Origin: Flavobacterium panacagri
GTDB lineage: Bacteria; Bacteroidota; Bacteroidia; Flavobacteriales; Flavobacteriaceae
DNA: 64,000 nt
Direction: 5' to 3'
Assembly: GCF_030378165.1 (NCBI RefSeq)
Contig: NZ_CP119766.1
Span: 124,001 to 188,000 of the forward strand
Below, one piece after another: positions 17,556 through 25,592 of the stretch. Position 1 is the stretch's first letter. Each line of letters opens with the position of its first letter. Below the pieces are notes generated by a model. The model ran no database searches. It was given only the letters and a program-made list of their open reading frames with translations, and was not told where the DNA came from. The position numbers and the translations under genes are program-made.

Positions 17556-18200
17556 ATGAAGATTAATTATAAAAATTTTGAAATTGAAGTCTATGCCGAT
17601 CCAGATTATATTGCAAACATATATGACATTTACACCGACAATAAGAGACAATACGAAATAATTTATTCTGAATTCGAAGTAGAACCAAGCGAAAATCCCG
17701 ATTTTTTTTACACCAGTAATTATGCAATTATAGTTAAGGAATCTGAAAAAGAAATTTCTAGTGCAATAATTTGCGAGACTGACAGACAAACAATGCTAAA
17801 TAAAAATTCTTTCATAATTGAAAATGATAAAATTTGGATTTGTGTTTGTAATAAAATTTATTGTTTAGAAATACCATCTTTAGAGTTGATATGGCAAAAA
17901 GACTTTGATGCTTTTTCTAATTTTTACTTACATAAATTAGAAGATGATTTTATCATTCACGGAGAATTAGAAATATTTAGAATCACTAAAGAAGGAGAAA
18001 TTTTATGGCGTTTTGGAGGAAGAGATATTTGGGTAAGCATAGATGGGAAAGTCGAATGTAGTATAAAAGACAATAAAATAATTTTATTTGATTTTGAATC
18101 AAACGAATATGTTCTTGATTTTGAAGGAAAAGAATTAGAATTCAATCCCAGAATAATTGAAATCGAGACCAAAAAGAAATGGTGGCAAATATTTGGCTAA
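17556..18200 (+). CDS. Hypothetical protein
   Basis: A 214-residue protein that I do not recognise. It is acidic and beta-rich, with repeating short strands around aromatic residues (KIWICVCNKIYCLEI, LELIWQKDF, FIIHGELEIFRI, GEILWRFGG). This suggests part of a beta-propeller or a stack of WD/PQQ-like blades. There is no signal peptide. The C-terminus ends KKWWQIFG, a pattern often seen in small cytosolic companion proteins. It lies 17 bases after the hydrolase gene and directly before a large palindrome cluster. No function is proposed. Confidence 0.7.
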   Translation: MKINYKNFEIEVYADPDYIANIYDIYTDNKRQYEIIYSEFEVEPSENPDFFYTSNYAIIVKESEKEISSAIICETDRQTMLNKNSFIIENDKIWICVCNKIYCLEIPSLELIWQKDFDAFSNFYLHKLEDDFIIHGELEIFRITKEGEILWRFGGRDIWVSIDGKVECSIKDNKIILFDFESNEYVLDFEGKELEFNPRIIEIETKKKWWQIFG

Positions 18201-18226
18201 AGCCGAAATCTAAAAACCTTTTAAAC

Positions 18227-18559
18227 CCGTTGGTTAAAACCAACGGCAATTCAAAATCATCATTAATTCCTGCAAGGTTTTCAAAACCTTGTAGGTATAA
18301 AATATAAGCCGAACCTACGGCTCTTTACATCTTAGACTTTTATTTGATGGACGAATTAAAATTCGTCCCTACAATATTGATCGAGCCTAAGGGCTCTTTT
18401 GCTAAAGTTCCGAAGGAACGATTTATTTTGTAGCACCCCCCGATAGCTATCGGGATTAATCCGTTGAATTTTATCGAACATTAACAGAAATTCCATCGGA
18501 ACGAAACATATAAAATTGAATATCTAAATATACCTACAAGGTTTTGAAAACCTTGTAGG
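18227..18559. repeat. Cluster of short perfect palindromes in a gene-free stretch
   Basis: Between 18201 and 18784 there is no gene. Palindromes: 18227-18246 (arms CCGTTGGTT), 18273-18291 (arms CAAGGTTTT), 18307-18322 (AGCCG/CGGCT), 18349-18368 (arms GGACGAATT), 18383-18396 (GAGCC/GGGCTC), 18407-18419 (GTTCC/GGAAC), 18439-18454 (CCCGATAGCTATCGGG) and 18533-18559 (27 bp, arms CCTACAAGGTTTT). The last and the second share the core AAGGTTTTnAAAACCTT. The element at 18601-18695 follows. Confidence 0.8.
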
Positions 18560-18600
18560 AGGGATCATCATAGAAATAATTCCAAAAACAAAACCATGTC

Positions 18601-18695
18601 TCTCTCCTAGCCCTGATTGAGGCGGTATCCTTTTATGGTCTCGTTTTTTTCTAACGAGACCATAAAAGATATAGCCGAAAGCAGGAACCCATACC
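18601..18695. repeat. Dispersed hairpin element, copy 1
   Basis: A 15-bp perfect hairpin (18631-18645 with 18653-18667, core GGTCTCGTT/AACGAGACC) sits in a longer conserved frame. The whole element recurs in reverse orientation at 59365-59452. The stems differ by a compensated base pair (TATGG/CCATA here, TGTGG/CCACA there). Confidence 0.75.
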
Positions 18696-18758
18696 TACTA
18701 AAAATGCCAAATCTTTCGCTTCAAGTAAAAATTCTTTTTAATTACGAATAAGTTTAGG

Positions 18759-18766
18759 TAAATTTG
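18759..18766 (+). promoter_or_regulatory. -7 box of the ATPase gene, fixes its start
   Basis: TAAATTTG matches TAnnTTTG. It overlaps a possible TTG start at 18764, which therefore cannot be within the message. Translation must begin further down, at GTG 18785. Confidence 0.6.
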
Positions 18767-18784
18767 CCCTTTATTTTTAGAATA

Positions 18785-19318
18785 GTGCAAAAAGAAATTA
18801 TAGTCTTACTTGGCGGTCCTGGTACTGGAAAATCAACACTTATTAACGAATTGGTAGCTCGTGGCTTTTGCTGCTATCCTGAAATTTCTAGACAGGTTAC
18901 CATGAAAGCGCAACAGGAAGGCATTGAGCAACTGTTTCTGGAACAGCCTCTTTTGTTTAGCGAAATGCTTTTGGAAGGTCGTATCGAACAGTACAAAAAT
19001 GCTCTTGAAGAACCAGATAACGTCGTTTTTATTGACCGAGGGATTCCTGATGTTGTAGCCTACATGGATTACATTGGAGACGAATATCCAGAACGTTTTA
19101 CTAAGGCTTGTGAAGACTATAAATATTCTAAAACTTTTATTCTGCCGCCTTGGGAAGAAATTTATCAAAGTGATGCAGAGCGTTATGAAAATTTTGAACA
19201 AGCAGTTAAAATTCAGGAACATCTTATCGAGACCTATAAAAAATATGGGTACGAACTGATTGAAGTCCCAAAAGATACGGTTGAAAACAGAATTCTTTAT
19301 ATCTTAGACAAAATTTAG
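18785..19318 (+). CDS. AAA family ATPase / P-loop kinase-like protein
   Basis: A 177-residue P-loop NTPase of the AAA_28 type. The Walker A motif GGPGTGKST lies at about residues 9-17, a likely Walker B/DR motif at VVFIDRGIPDVVAYM (about 80), and a lid-like Arg/Lys region follows. The fold resembles thymidylate- or nicotinamide-riboside-type small-molecule kinases, and members of this family are annotated only as ATP-binding proteins. I chose GTG 18785 because a -7 box covers the upstream TTG; the protein then begins MQKEIIVLLGGPGTGKS, as is normal for the family. The recQ-fmt pair follows on the same strand 66 bases later. Confidence 0.82.
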   Translation: MQKEIIVLLGGPGTGKSTLINELVARGFCCYPEISRQVTMKAQQEGIEQLFLEQPLLFSEMLLEGRIEQYKNALEEPDNVVFIDRGIPDVVAYMDYIGDEYPERFTKACEDYKYSKTFILPPWEEIYQSDAERYENFEQAVKIQEHLIETYKKYGYELIEVPKDTVENRILYILDKI

Positions 19319-19384
19319 CAAAAAGGTTTTAAAGTTGCAAAACTAGGAACTGTTTTCTAAATTTTTAACTTTAAAACTTACGCA

Positions 19385-21280
19385 ATGCTCGGAGCGCAGG
19401 ATATTCTTCTAAAATACTGGAAACACGACAGTTTTAGACCGTTGCAAAAAGAAATTATCGATTCGGTTCTCGAAGGACAGGATACTTTTGCCGTACTTCC
19501 GACGGGAGGTGGAAAATCGATTTGTTTTCAGGTTCCCGCTATGATGCAGGAAGGTATCTGCCTCGTAATTTCTCCTCTTATTGCTTTAATGAAAGATCAG
19601 GTAATGAACCTGCAAAAAAGAGACATTAAAGCTATTGCTCTTACGGGCGGAATTCACACTGAAGAAATTATTGATCTTTTGGACAACTGCCAATACGGAA
19701 ATTATAAATTTCTTTATTTATCTCCAGAACGTCTACAATCGGATTGGATTTTGGAGCGCATCAAAAATCTTCCTATCAATTTAATTGCTATTGATGAGGC
19801 GCATTGTGTTTCGCAATGGGGACATGATTTTAGACCAGCTTATCTTAAAATTTCTGAACTCAAAAAATTCTTTCCTAAAATTCCGTTTTTGGCTTTGACC
19901 GCTACGGCAACTCCGAGAGTTATTGAAGACATCAGAACACAATTGGAATTGAAAAACCCAAGACATTTTCAGCAGTCGTTTGAGCGAAAAAATATTGCTT
20001 ATATGGTTTTTGAAGTAGAAGATAAATTGTACAGAACCGAGCAAATCCTTAAAAAGAATCCACAGCCTTCTATCATATATGTCCGAAATAGAAAGTCTTG
20101 TTTGAACATGTCTTCACAATTGCAGTCGTTAGGATTCACTTCGACGTATTATCATGGCGGACTTTCGGCAAAAGAAAAAGACAAAAACATGCAGTTATGG
20201 ATGTCACAGCAAGCACAAGTGATTGTGGCAACGAATGCTTTTGGAATGGGAATTGACAAAGACAATGTTAAAACGGTTATTCATACACAGCTTCCGGAAA
20301 ACTTAGAAAATTATTACCAGGAATCCGGTAGAGCGGGGCGAAATGGCGCAAAAGCTTTTTCGGTTTTGCTTTATAACAATTCAGACATGATCCAGACGGA
20401 ACAACAGTTTATTAATGTTCTTCCAGACAAGAAGTTTCTTAAAACGATGTACATCAAACTCTGTACTTATTTCCAAATTGCTTACGGAGAGGGTTTAGAT
20501 GAATCTTTTTCTTTTAAATTGAATCATTTTTGTAATAAATACGACTTCCCTACTTTAAAAACTTATAATGCACTGCAGTTTTTGAGTCAGCAGGGAATTA
20601 TTACGATGTCTCAGGAATTCTCTGAAAAAATCAATATTCAATTTTTACTCGAATCTAAAGAGGTGATTCGATACATGAGTTTGAATCCGAATGATGAAGA
20701 AATTATGCTGGCCATTTTAAGAACCTATCCTGGCGTTTACGAAGTAAAATCAAATCTAAATCTGGGATTAATAGCTAAAAAATCCAATCATACCGAAGAA
20801 CAAGTTACAGCACTTTTAGAAAAATTAAAGGAAAAGGAAATCATAGAATACAAATCTAAAAACAATGACGCTACTATTTTATTTAATGAAGTCCGCGAAG
20901 ACGATCTTACCATAAATAGGGTTTCAAAATATTTAGAAAAACAAAATCAAGTTAAAAAAGAACAGCTTCATTCTGTTTTACATTATATAAAAGACACCAA
21001 AACCTGCAAAAACAGATTGGTTTTGAATTATTTTGGAGAAGAAACCAACGAAAACTGCGGTATTTGTTCATACTGCATTACCCAAAAAGGAAAAATTACA
21101 GAAGCAGATTCGATTGCTGATAAAATTTTATCACTTTTAAAAACAGCTTCTTTGACTTCGAGAGAAATTGAAACCCAAATCAAAATGGATACAAAAGACA
21201 TTATTTCGGTTCTTCAAGAATTACTCGAAAACAATCATATCATTATACAAGCGAATAATAAATACACTTTAAAATCATAA
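19385..21280 (+). CDS. recQ: ATP-dependent DNA helicase RecQ
   Basis: A 631-residue superfamily 2 helicase for recombination and fork repair. Motif 0 is FRPLQKEIID. Walker A is LPTGGGKSICFQ (Lys44), the DEAH box IDEAHCVSQWGHDFRP, motif III ALTATAT, and motif VI YYQESGRAGRNGA. The RecQ zinc site has its Cys set in CKNRLVLNYFGE and CGICSYC (about 535-560). A winged-helix region follows; a C-terminal HRDC domain is not evident, so this is a short-form RecQ, as often seen in Bacteroidota. Its stop codon overlaps the fmt start by one base (TAATG), implying translational coupling. Confidence 0.94.
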   Translation: MLGAQDILLKYWKHDSFRPLQKEIIDSVLEGQDTFAVLPTGGGKSICFQVPAMMQEGICLVISPLIALMKDQVMNLQKRDIKAIALTGGIHTEEIIDLLDNCQYGNYKFLYLSPERLQSDWILERIKNLPINLIAIDEAHCVSQWGHDFRPAYLKISELKKFFPKIPFLALTATATPRVIEDIRTQLELKNPRHFQQSFERKNIAYMVFEVEDKLYRTEQILKKNPQPSIIYVRNRKSCLNMSSQLQSLGFTSTYYHGGLSAKEKDKNMQLWMSQQAQVIVATNAFGMGIDKDNVKTVIHTQLPENLENYYQESGRAGRNGAKAFSVLLYNNSDMIQTEQQFINVLPDKKFLKTMYIKLCTYFQIAYGEGLDESFSFKLNHFCNKYDFPTLKTYNALQFLSQQGIITMSQEFSEKINIQFLLESKEVIRYMSLNPNDEEIMLAILRTYPGVYEVKSNLNLGLIAKKSNHTEEQVTALLEKLKEKEIIEYKSKNNDATILFNEVREDDLTINRVSKYLEKQNQVKKEQLHSVLHYIKDTKTCKNRLVLNYFGEETNENCGICSYCITQKGKITEADSIADKILSLLKTASLTSREIETQIKMDTKDIISVLQELLENNHIIIQANNKYTLKS

Positions 21281-22227
21281 TGGAGAAATTGAGAATTATA
21301 TTTATGGGAACGCCAGAATTTGCTGTCGGCATTTTGGATACCATTATTAAAAACAACTATGAAGTTGTCGGCGTGATCACTGCGGCAGACAAACCAGCAG
21401 GACGCGGACAAAAAATAAAATATTCAGCAGTAAAAGAATACGCCTTAGCAAACAACCTTACTTTATTACAGCCAACCAATTTAAAAGACGAGAATTTCTT
21501 AGCCGAATTAAAAGCTCTAAACGCTAATTTACAAATTGTAGTAGCGTTTAGAATGTTACCAAAAGTAGTTTGGGAAATGCCAAGTTTAGGCACTTTTAAT
21601 CTTCATGCTTCTTTATTACCAAATTATCGTGGCGCGGCGCCAATTAACTGGGCCATTATAAATGGAGAAACCAAAACTGGGGTTACCACTTTCTTTATTG
21701 ATGATAAAATCGATACTGGTGCGATGATTTTAAATTCTGAAATCGCAATTGAACCAGAAGAAACAGCCGGACAATTACATGATCGTTTGATGCATTTAGG
21801 AAGTACAACCGTTATTGACACCTTAAAAGTTATTGAAACAGGAAATGTAACGACCACGATTCAAGAAGATAACGACGATATAAAAACAGCTTACAAATTA
21901 AACAAAGAAAACTGCAAAATTGACTGGACAAAATCTGGAACAGAAATCAATAATCTGATTCGAGGCTTGAGCCCTTATCCTGCTTCTTGGTGTTTTTTAA
22001 AAGATCAAAATGAGGAACTTAACATCAAAATTTATGAAGCAAAACTGGTCTCAGAGTCCCATTCTTATGAGATTGGAAAATTAATTAGCAGTAAAAAAGA
22101 AATCAAGATTGCAATAAAAGAGGGTTTTATTCAGTTATTAAGTCTACAATTTCCAGGAAAAAGGAGAATGCTTGCCTCAGAAATATTAAATGGAGTGAGT
22201 TTTTCAGATGCTGCAAAAGTCTATTAA
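21280..22227 (+). CDS. fmt: Methionyl-tRNA formyltransferase
   Basis: A 315-residue cytosolic enzyme that formylates initiator Met-tRNA using 10-formyltetrahydrofolate. The N-terminal Rossmann domain begins IIFMGTPEFAVGIL. The signature FNLHASLLPNYRGAAPINWAI contains the catalytic Asn and His, and DDKIDTGAM the catalytic Asp. The C-terminal OB-like domain is entered at about residue 205. The length is normal. It is coupled to recQ by a one-base overlap. Confidence 0.97.
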   Translation: MEKLRIIFMGTPEFAVGILDTIIKNNYEVVGVITAADKPAGRGQKIKYSAVKEYALANNLTLLQPTNLKDENFLAELKALNANLQIVVAFRMLPKVVWEMPSLGTFNLHASLLPNYRGAAPINWAIINGETKTGVTTFFIDDKIDTGAMILNSEIAIEPEETAGQLHDRLMHLGSTTVIDTLKVIETGNVTTTIQEDNDDIKTAYKLNKENCKIDWTKSGTEINNLIRGLSPYPASWCFLKDQNEELNIKIYEAKLVSESHSYEIGKLISSKKEIKIAIKEGFIQLLSLQFPGKRRMLASEILNGVSFSDAAKVY

Positions 22228-22333
22228 CGTCAGTAAAACAGGGGTTTGTACTTGTTTTTCATCGATGAATAACATTCTTTATGAACAAAAAAAGCAAGTT
22301 ATTAACAATTTTTGCTAAAATTAAAGAAAAGAC

Positions 22334-22363
22334 TTGCACGCAACGGATTTCCTACTAAATTTG
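22334..22363 (+). promoter_or_regulatory. Promoter of the HU gene
   Basis: TTG at 22334-22336, a 19-base spacer and TAAATTTG at 22356-22363: a perfect match to the Bacteroidota consensus. A 14-base direct repeat (TATTAACAATTTTT) flanks it at about 22299 and 22365. Confidence 0.8.
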
Positions 22364-22407
22364 TGTATTAACAATTTTTTTTAACCAACAATTAATAACT
22401 AATTATT

Positions 22408-22680
22408 ATGAACAAATCAGAATTAATCGATGCTATCGCTGCTGATGCAGGAATTACAAAAGCTGCGGCGAAATTAGCTTTAGAGTCTTTTTTAGGTAAT
22501 GTAGGGACAACTTTGAAAAAAGGTGGAAGAGTTTCATTAGTAGGTTTCGGATCTTGGTCAGTTTCTTCTAGAGCTGCTAGAGATGGTAGAAACCCTCAAA
22601 CAGGAAAAACAATCAAAATCGCAGCTAAAAATGTTGTAAAATTCAAAGCTGGTGCTGAATTAGAAGGTGCAGTGAACTAA
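22408..22680 (+). CDS. hup: HU family DNA-binding protein
   Basis: A 90-residue histone-like nucleoid protein that bends and compacts DNA as a dimer. The start MNKSELIDAIAADAGITKAAA, the core VGFGSWSVSSRAAR with the DNA-contacting arm (RNPQTGKTIKIAAKNVVKFKAG) and the length are canonical. It has a perfect consensus promoter with a 44-base leader and a strong terminator, as suits a highly expressed single gene. Confidence 0.97.
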   Translation: MNKSELIDAIAADAGITKAAAKLALESFLGNVGTTLKKGGRVSLVGFGSWSVSSRAARDGRNPQTGKTIKIAAKNVVKFKAGAELEGAVN

Positions 22681-22710
22681 GTAAGAAAGTTCTCTAAACT
22701 TACAATATAA

Positions 22711-22738
22711 TTAAAACCTTCCTTATGGAAGGTTTTTT
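22711..22738 (+). terminator. Terminator of the HU gene
   Basis: AAAACCTTCC (22713-22722) pairs with GGAAGGTTTT (22727-22736) around TTAT, followed by T. Confidence 0.88.
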
Positions 22739-22808
22739 TATGCGGTTTAACGATTTTTTTTGTGATTTTAATTTTTTTATGATTAAATTTAATAAAAATT
22801 GTAACCGT

Positions 22809-23369
22809 ATGATTTCAGAAAAATTAAAAAAAGGACACCTGCTTATTGCCGAGCCTTCAATAATTGGAGATTTATCTTTTAACAGATCGGTAATTTTATT
22901 AGCAGACCATAACAAAGAAGGATCAATAGGTTTTATAATTAACAAGCCATTAAAATATACTATTAGTGACTTAATACCAGAAATTGAGGCCAACTTTAAG
23001 ATATATAACGGAGGTCCCGTAGAACAAGACAATCTTTATTTCATTCACAATATTCCTGAACTAATCCCAAACAGTGTTGAGATTTCGAACGGAATTTATT
23101 GGGGTGGCGATTTTGAGTCCACCAAAGACCTTATAAACAGCGGTGCTATCAGCAAAAATAACATTCGCTTTTTCTTAGGTTACACTGGCTGGGACGAAAA
23201 TCAGCTTGAAAATGAAATGCAGGGAAACTCTTGGATCATTGCTGATAATAATTATAAAAATAAAATTATCGGAAAATCCACTACCCATTTTTGGAAAGAG
23301 CAGATTATAGAACTTGGAGGCGATTATCTTATTTGGTCTAATGCACCTGAAAATCCATATCTGAATTAA
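22809..23369 (+). CDS. algH: YqgE/AlgH family protein
   Basis: A 186-residue protein of the UPF0301 family. Its conserved segments are KGHLLIAEPSIIGDLSFNRSVILLADHNKEGS, here split as KGHLLIAEPS, then FNRSVILLADHN and GSIGFIINKPL, later IYNGGPVEQDNLYFIHN and FFLGYTGWDENQLENE. The biochemical role is unsettled. I placed the start at 22809 (MISEKLKKGH); an earlier in-frame ATG at 22725 lies inside the HU terminator and adds non-family residues. The last four bases overlap the convergent aminotransferase gene, and no terminator separates them. Confidence 0.9.
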   Translation: MISEKLKKGHLLIAEPSIIGDLSFNRSVILLADHNKEGSIGFIINKPLKYTISDLIPEIEANFKIYNGGPVEQDNLYFIHNIPELIPNSVEISNGIYWGGDFESTKDLINSGAISKNNIRFFLGYTGWDENQLENEMQGNSWIIADNNYKNKIIGKSTTHFWKEQIIELGGDYLIWSNAPENPYLN

Positions 23370-24202
23370 TTTTCAGAAATGGATTCGTTTAGTTTCTGTA
23401 CTAATAAATGAGCCAGATTCGCTTTAAACTCCTTTTTTCGATATTTAGTTATCGGCTGTATCCCTGTGATTACATTTGTGAGAAATAATTCGTCTGCTTT
23501 TTGAAGATCAAATGGCGAAATTATTTCTTCGGAAACTTCTATGCCTTCTATTTTCTTAGCCACAGCTAAAATTTGTTTACGCATTATTCCGTTTAAAGCT
23601 CCTTCTGAAACTGGTGGTGTGATCAATTTATTCCCCAAAACCATAAAAATATTTCCTTGAAGTGCTTCTACCACATTTTTACTGTCATTCAGTAAAATAC
23701 AGTTAGCAAGACCATTTTCGTCTGCAAAAATACTTCCTGTTATATTAATCATCTTGTTAGTCGTTTTAAGAGACGATAACAATTGTTTTGTCACATAGAA
23801 GTCTTTATATAAATCTACTTCGTATTCGTTTGCATTTATGCTATATGCTTTATTTCCAAGAGAAATGGCATTTATTAAAAACGAAATATCATTCGTTTTA
23901 GGAAGATACAAACCCCCATCTTTTCTAAAAACAGTAATTCTGGCTCTTGCCGAAGAAGCAATGTTTAATTGATTAACCAAATTTAAAATCTGCTCTTCAA
24001 AATATTCCATTGTAAAATCCATAGGAATCATCATTCTAACCACACGCATGGAAGCCATCAATCTAAAATAATGATCTTCAAGAAACAAGATTTTTCCGTT
24101 GACAATTTTTACTGTTTCAAATATGCCGTCACCATACAAGAAAGCACGGTTTAGAGTTAATATATTATCTTCCTTTGCTATGTTTCCGTTAAAATTAATC
24201 AT
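23366..24202 (-). CDS. Aminotransferase class IV (aminodeoxychorismate lyase-like)
   Basis: A 278-residue PLP enzyme of fold type IV. Family motifs: GDGIFETVKIVNGKILFLEDH near the N-terminus (here within 18-45), a catalytic Lys in SSLKTTNKMINI (about 150), GLANCILLNDSKNVVEAL and the PLP-phosphate-binding TNVITGIQPI. The subfamily could be 4-amino-4-deoxychorismate lyase (PabC, folate pathway), branched-chain or D-amino acid aminotransferase; the EALQGNIF segment favours the PabC-like group, but this is not decisive. The gene overlaps algH tail-to-tail. Its leader is peculiar: a -7 box lies 27 bases from the ATG with a terminator-like hairpin between. Confidence 0.85.
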   Translation of the reverse strand: MINFNGNIAKEDNILTLNRAFLYGDGIFETVKIVNGKILFLEDHYFRLMASMRVVRMMIPMDFTMEYFEEQILNLVNQLNIASSARARITVFRKDGGLYLPKTNDISFLINAISLGNKAYSINANEYEVDLYKDFYVTKQLLSSLKTTNKMINITGSIFADENGLANCILLNDSKNVVEALQGNIFMVLGNKLITPPVSEGALNGIMRKQILAVAKKIEGIEVSEEIISPFDLQKADELFLTNVITGIQPITKYRKKEFKANLAHLLVQKLNESISEN

Positions 24203-24203
24203 A

Positions 24204-24228
24204 AAAAAACCCTGAATTTTGTTCAGGG
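24204..24228 (-). terminator. Terminator-like hairpin directly before the aminotransferase ATG
   Basis: On the minus strand CCCTGAA (24222-24228) pairs with TTCAGGG (24210-24216) around CAAAA, followed by seven U and then the start codon. It would terminate the START-domain gene upstream. Confidence 0.7.
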
Positions 24229-24236
24229 CAAATATA
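24229..24236 (-). promoter_or_regulatory. -7 box of the aminotransferase gene
   Basis: The minus strand reads TATATTTG. The expected RNA would begin at or within the terminator-like hairpin. Confidence 0.5.
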
Positions 24237-24256
24237 AGGTATAAAATAGACTTTTA

Positions 24257-24649
24257 CTAAACAGAACCTATAAGATGTTTTAGGTCTGAAATCTGATTCT
24301 CCCACAATTGTTTAGCTTCTCCTAATTCTTCTTTTTCGGCAAAATCAACCACCATTAATGATACATCTTTAGTCAATTCATCAACTAAAATATGAAGTTC
24401 AAAAAAGTAATCAGTGTCTTTACTGCTTTCGTCAACCCATTTAAATTTTACTTTTTCGCCAGATTTTTTTGAAGCTAGACGTGCTTTTTCCTGTGAATCA
24501 TTCCAAATAAATGTAAAAAACTCTCCTCTTGAATTAACATTGTCAGCAAACCATTCTTGTAAACCTGACGGGGTTGATATATATTGATACAATAATTGCG
24601 GCGAAGAATTGATCGGAAACTCTATTTCGTAACGTATTTTTGACTCCAT
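24257..24649 (-). CDS. START-like domain protein
   Basis: A 130-residue protein of the START/AHSA1-like helix-grip fold: YEIEFPINSSPQLLYQYIS then PSGLQEWFADNV, KVKFKWVDES and a long C-terminal helix (AKQLWENQISDLKHLIG). Such folds bind hydrophobic ligands, but none is known for this branch, which is common in Bacteroidota. It has no signal peptide. The downstream hairpin at 24204-24228 should end its message. Confidence 0.85.
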   Translation of the reverse strand: MESKIRYEIEFPINSSPQLLYQYISTPSGLQEWFADNVNSRGEFFTFIWNDSQEKARLASKKSGEKVKFKWVDESSKDTDYFFELHILVDELTKDVSLMVVDFAEKEELGEAKQLWENQISDLKHLIGSV

Positions 24650-24737
24650 GTGCTACTTTTAATTTTTTTGGAAATATAAGAATATATGTCCAAAAACAAT
24701 GCGTTTTTAAAAATATTTTTTTTTCTTCATTTTATGC

Positions 24738-24767
24738 TTGCAAGCTTTAATATTATTTCTATCTTTG
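24738..24767 (+). promoter_or_regulatory. Promoter of the tRNA gene
   Basis: TTG (24738-24740), a 19-base spacer and TATCTTTG (24760-24767), an exact consensus, 34 bases before the tRNA. Confidence 0.85.
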
Positions 24768-24800
24768 CACCCGCAATCAGGAATTCATGATAGCAGTCCA

Positions 24801-24874
24801 GGCGAGGTAGCTCAGTTGGTTAGAGCGCAGGATTCATAACCCTGAGGTCACGGGTTCAACTCCCGTCCTCGCTA
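24801..24874 (+). tRNA. tRNA-Met (anticodon CAT)
   Basis: A full cloverleaf: acceptor GGCGAGG/CCTCGCT with a G-U first pair, D arm GCTC/GAGC, anticodon loop TTCATAA with CAT at 24835-24837, and T arm CGGGTTCAACTCCCG. The anticodon stem lacks the three G-C pairs of initiator tRNA, so it is an elongator Met or an Ile tRNA with lysidine-modified CAT. CCA is not encoded. Confidence 0.93.
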
Positions 24875-24885
24875 CTTGAAATAAA

Positions 24886-24917
24886 AAAACACCACTTTTG
24901 AAGTGGTGTTTTTTTCG
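24886..24917 (+). terminator. Terminator of the tRNA gene
   Basis: AAAACACCACTT pairs with AAGTGGTGTTTT around TTG, followed by T. Confidence 0.88.
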
Positions 24918-25121
24918 TTTATAGCAATATGTAATACCACTAATAATCAGTTTGTTTTATAATTCAAAAGAGTTTTTTTACTCTCTTATTTCTAAACAAC
25001 TCACTATCAACCTCAACATAGTTTATATTTCCAAAATACAGTTTTTATAATTACAAAACAGTTGTACAAAAGCCCAAAAGCTTTTCAACTCTCTATTTAG
25101 TAACCTTTAAACTATATTGAT

Positions 25122-25577
25122 ATGAATTTATTTAAACAACCTTTATTCATTGCATTAATTATAATGCTATTTTCTAATTCTATTGCTGCAAAAGTCAAAA
25201 TCCCTTTTGGAGAAAGAGAAGTATTAAACAAAGTTTACGATCTGCCTAATACAGATGAGTTTAAACTGAAAGATGGCAATTTTATGGATTTAGCAACACT
25301 TCATAAAGAATTCAACATTGCTTATTTTCTTCCATTGTATATCATGGAAGAACCCAAAATAGTAGGTTATGATGAAAAAACAGAAGCCTTTTATGACATT
25401 CCGCAAAATGAGATAGATGAGATTATAGCCTCGCAAAAGCTAAAAAAAGAAAATCTTCTTCAATTGCCATTTTACACCAAATACGGTGGCAAATTAGTCG
25501 CAGGATTAATTATTGGATTATTGATCTGGGGTTCCATACCTTCAAAGAAAGACAAAGTTGAACCAAGAAATGTCTAA
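25122..25577 (+). CDS. Hypothetical membrane-anchored protein
   Basis: A 151-residue protein that I do not recognise. It has an N-terminal signal peptide or anchor (FIALIIMLFSNSIAAK), an exported middle (about 25-120) and a C-terminal membrane helix (KLVAGLIIGLLIWGSI, about 125-142). The short charged tail KKDKVEPRNV would be cytosolic. It is first in an apparent three-gene operon (gaps of 15 and 5 bases). The middle is acidic and contains no Cys or metal motif. Confidence 0.7.
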   Translation: MNLFKQPLFIALIIMLFSNSIAAKVKIPFGEREVLNKVYDLPNTDEFKLKDGNFMDLATLHKEFNIAYFLPLYIMEEPKIVGYDEKTEAFYDIPQNEIDEIIASQKLKKENLLQLPFYTKYGGKLVAGLIIGLLIWGSIPSKKDKVEPRNV

Positions 25578-25592
25578 CCTAATTCACAAATC

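Noticed and set aside
17547..17789. Minus-strand open frame opposite the hypothetical gene 17556-18200
   Set aside because: Phe/Ile/Asn-rich reverse translation of an AT-rich gene; no promoter and fully overlapped.
22258..22269. Palindrome TTCATCGATGAA after fmt as a terminator
   Set aside because: Too short, AT-rich and not followed by a T run.
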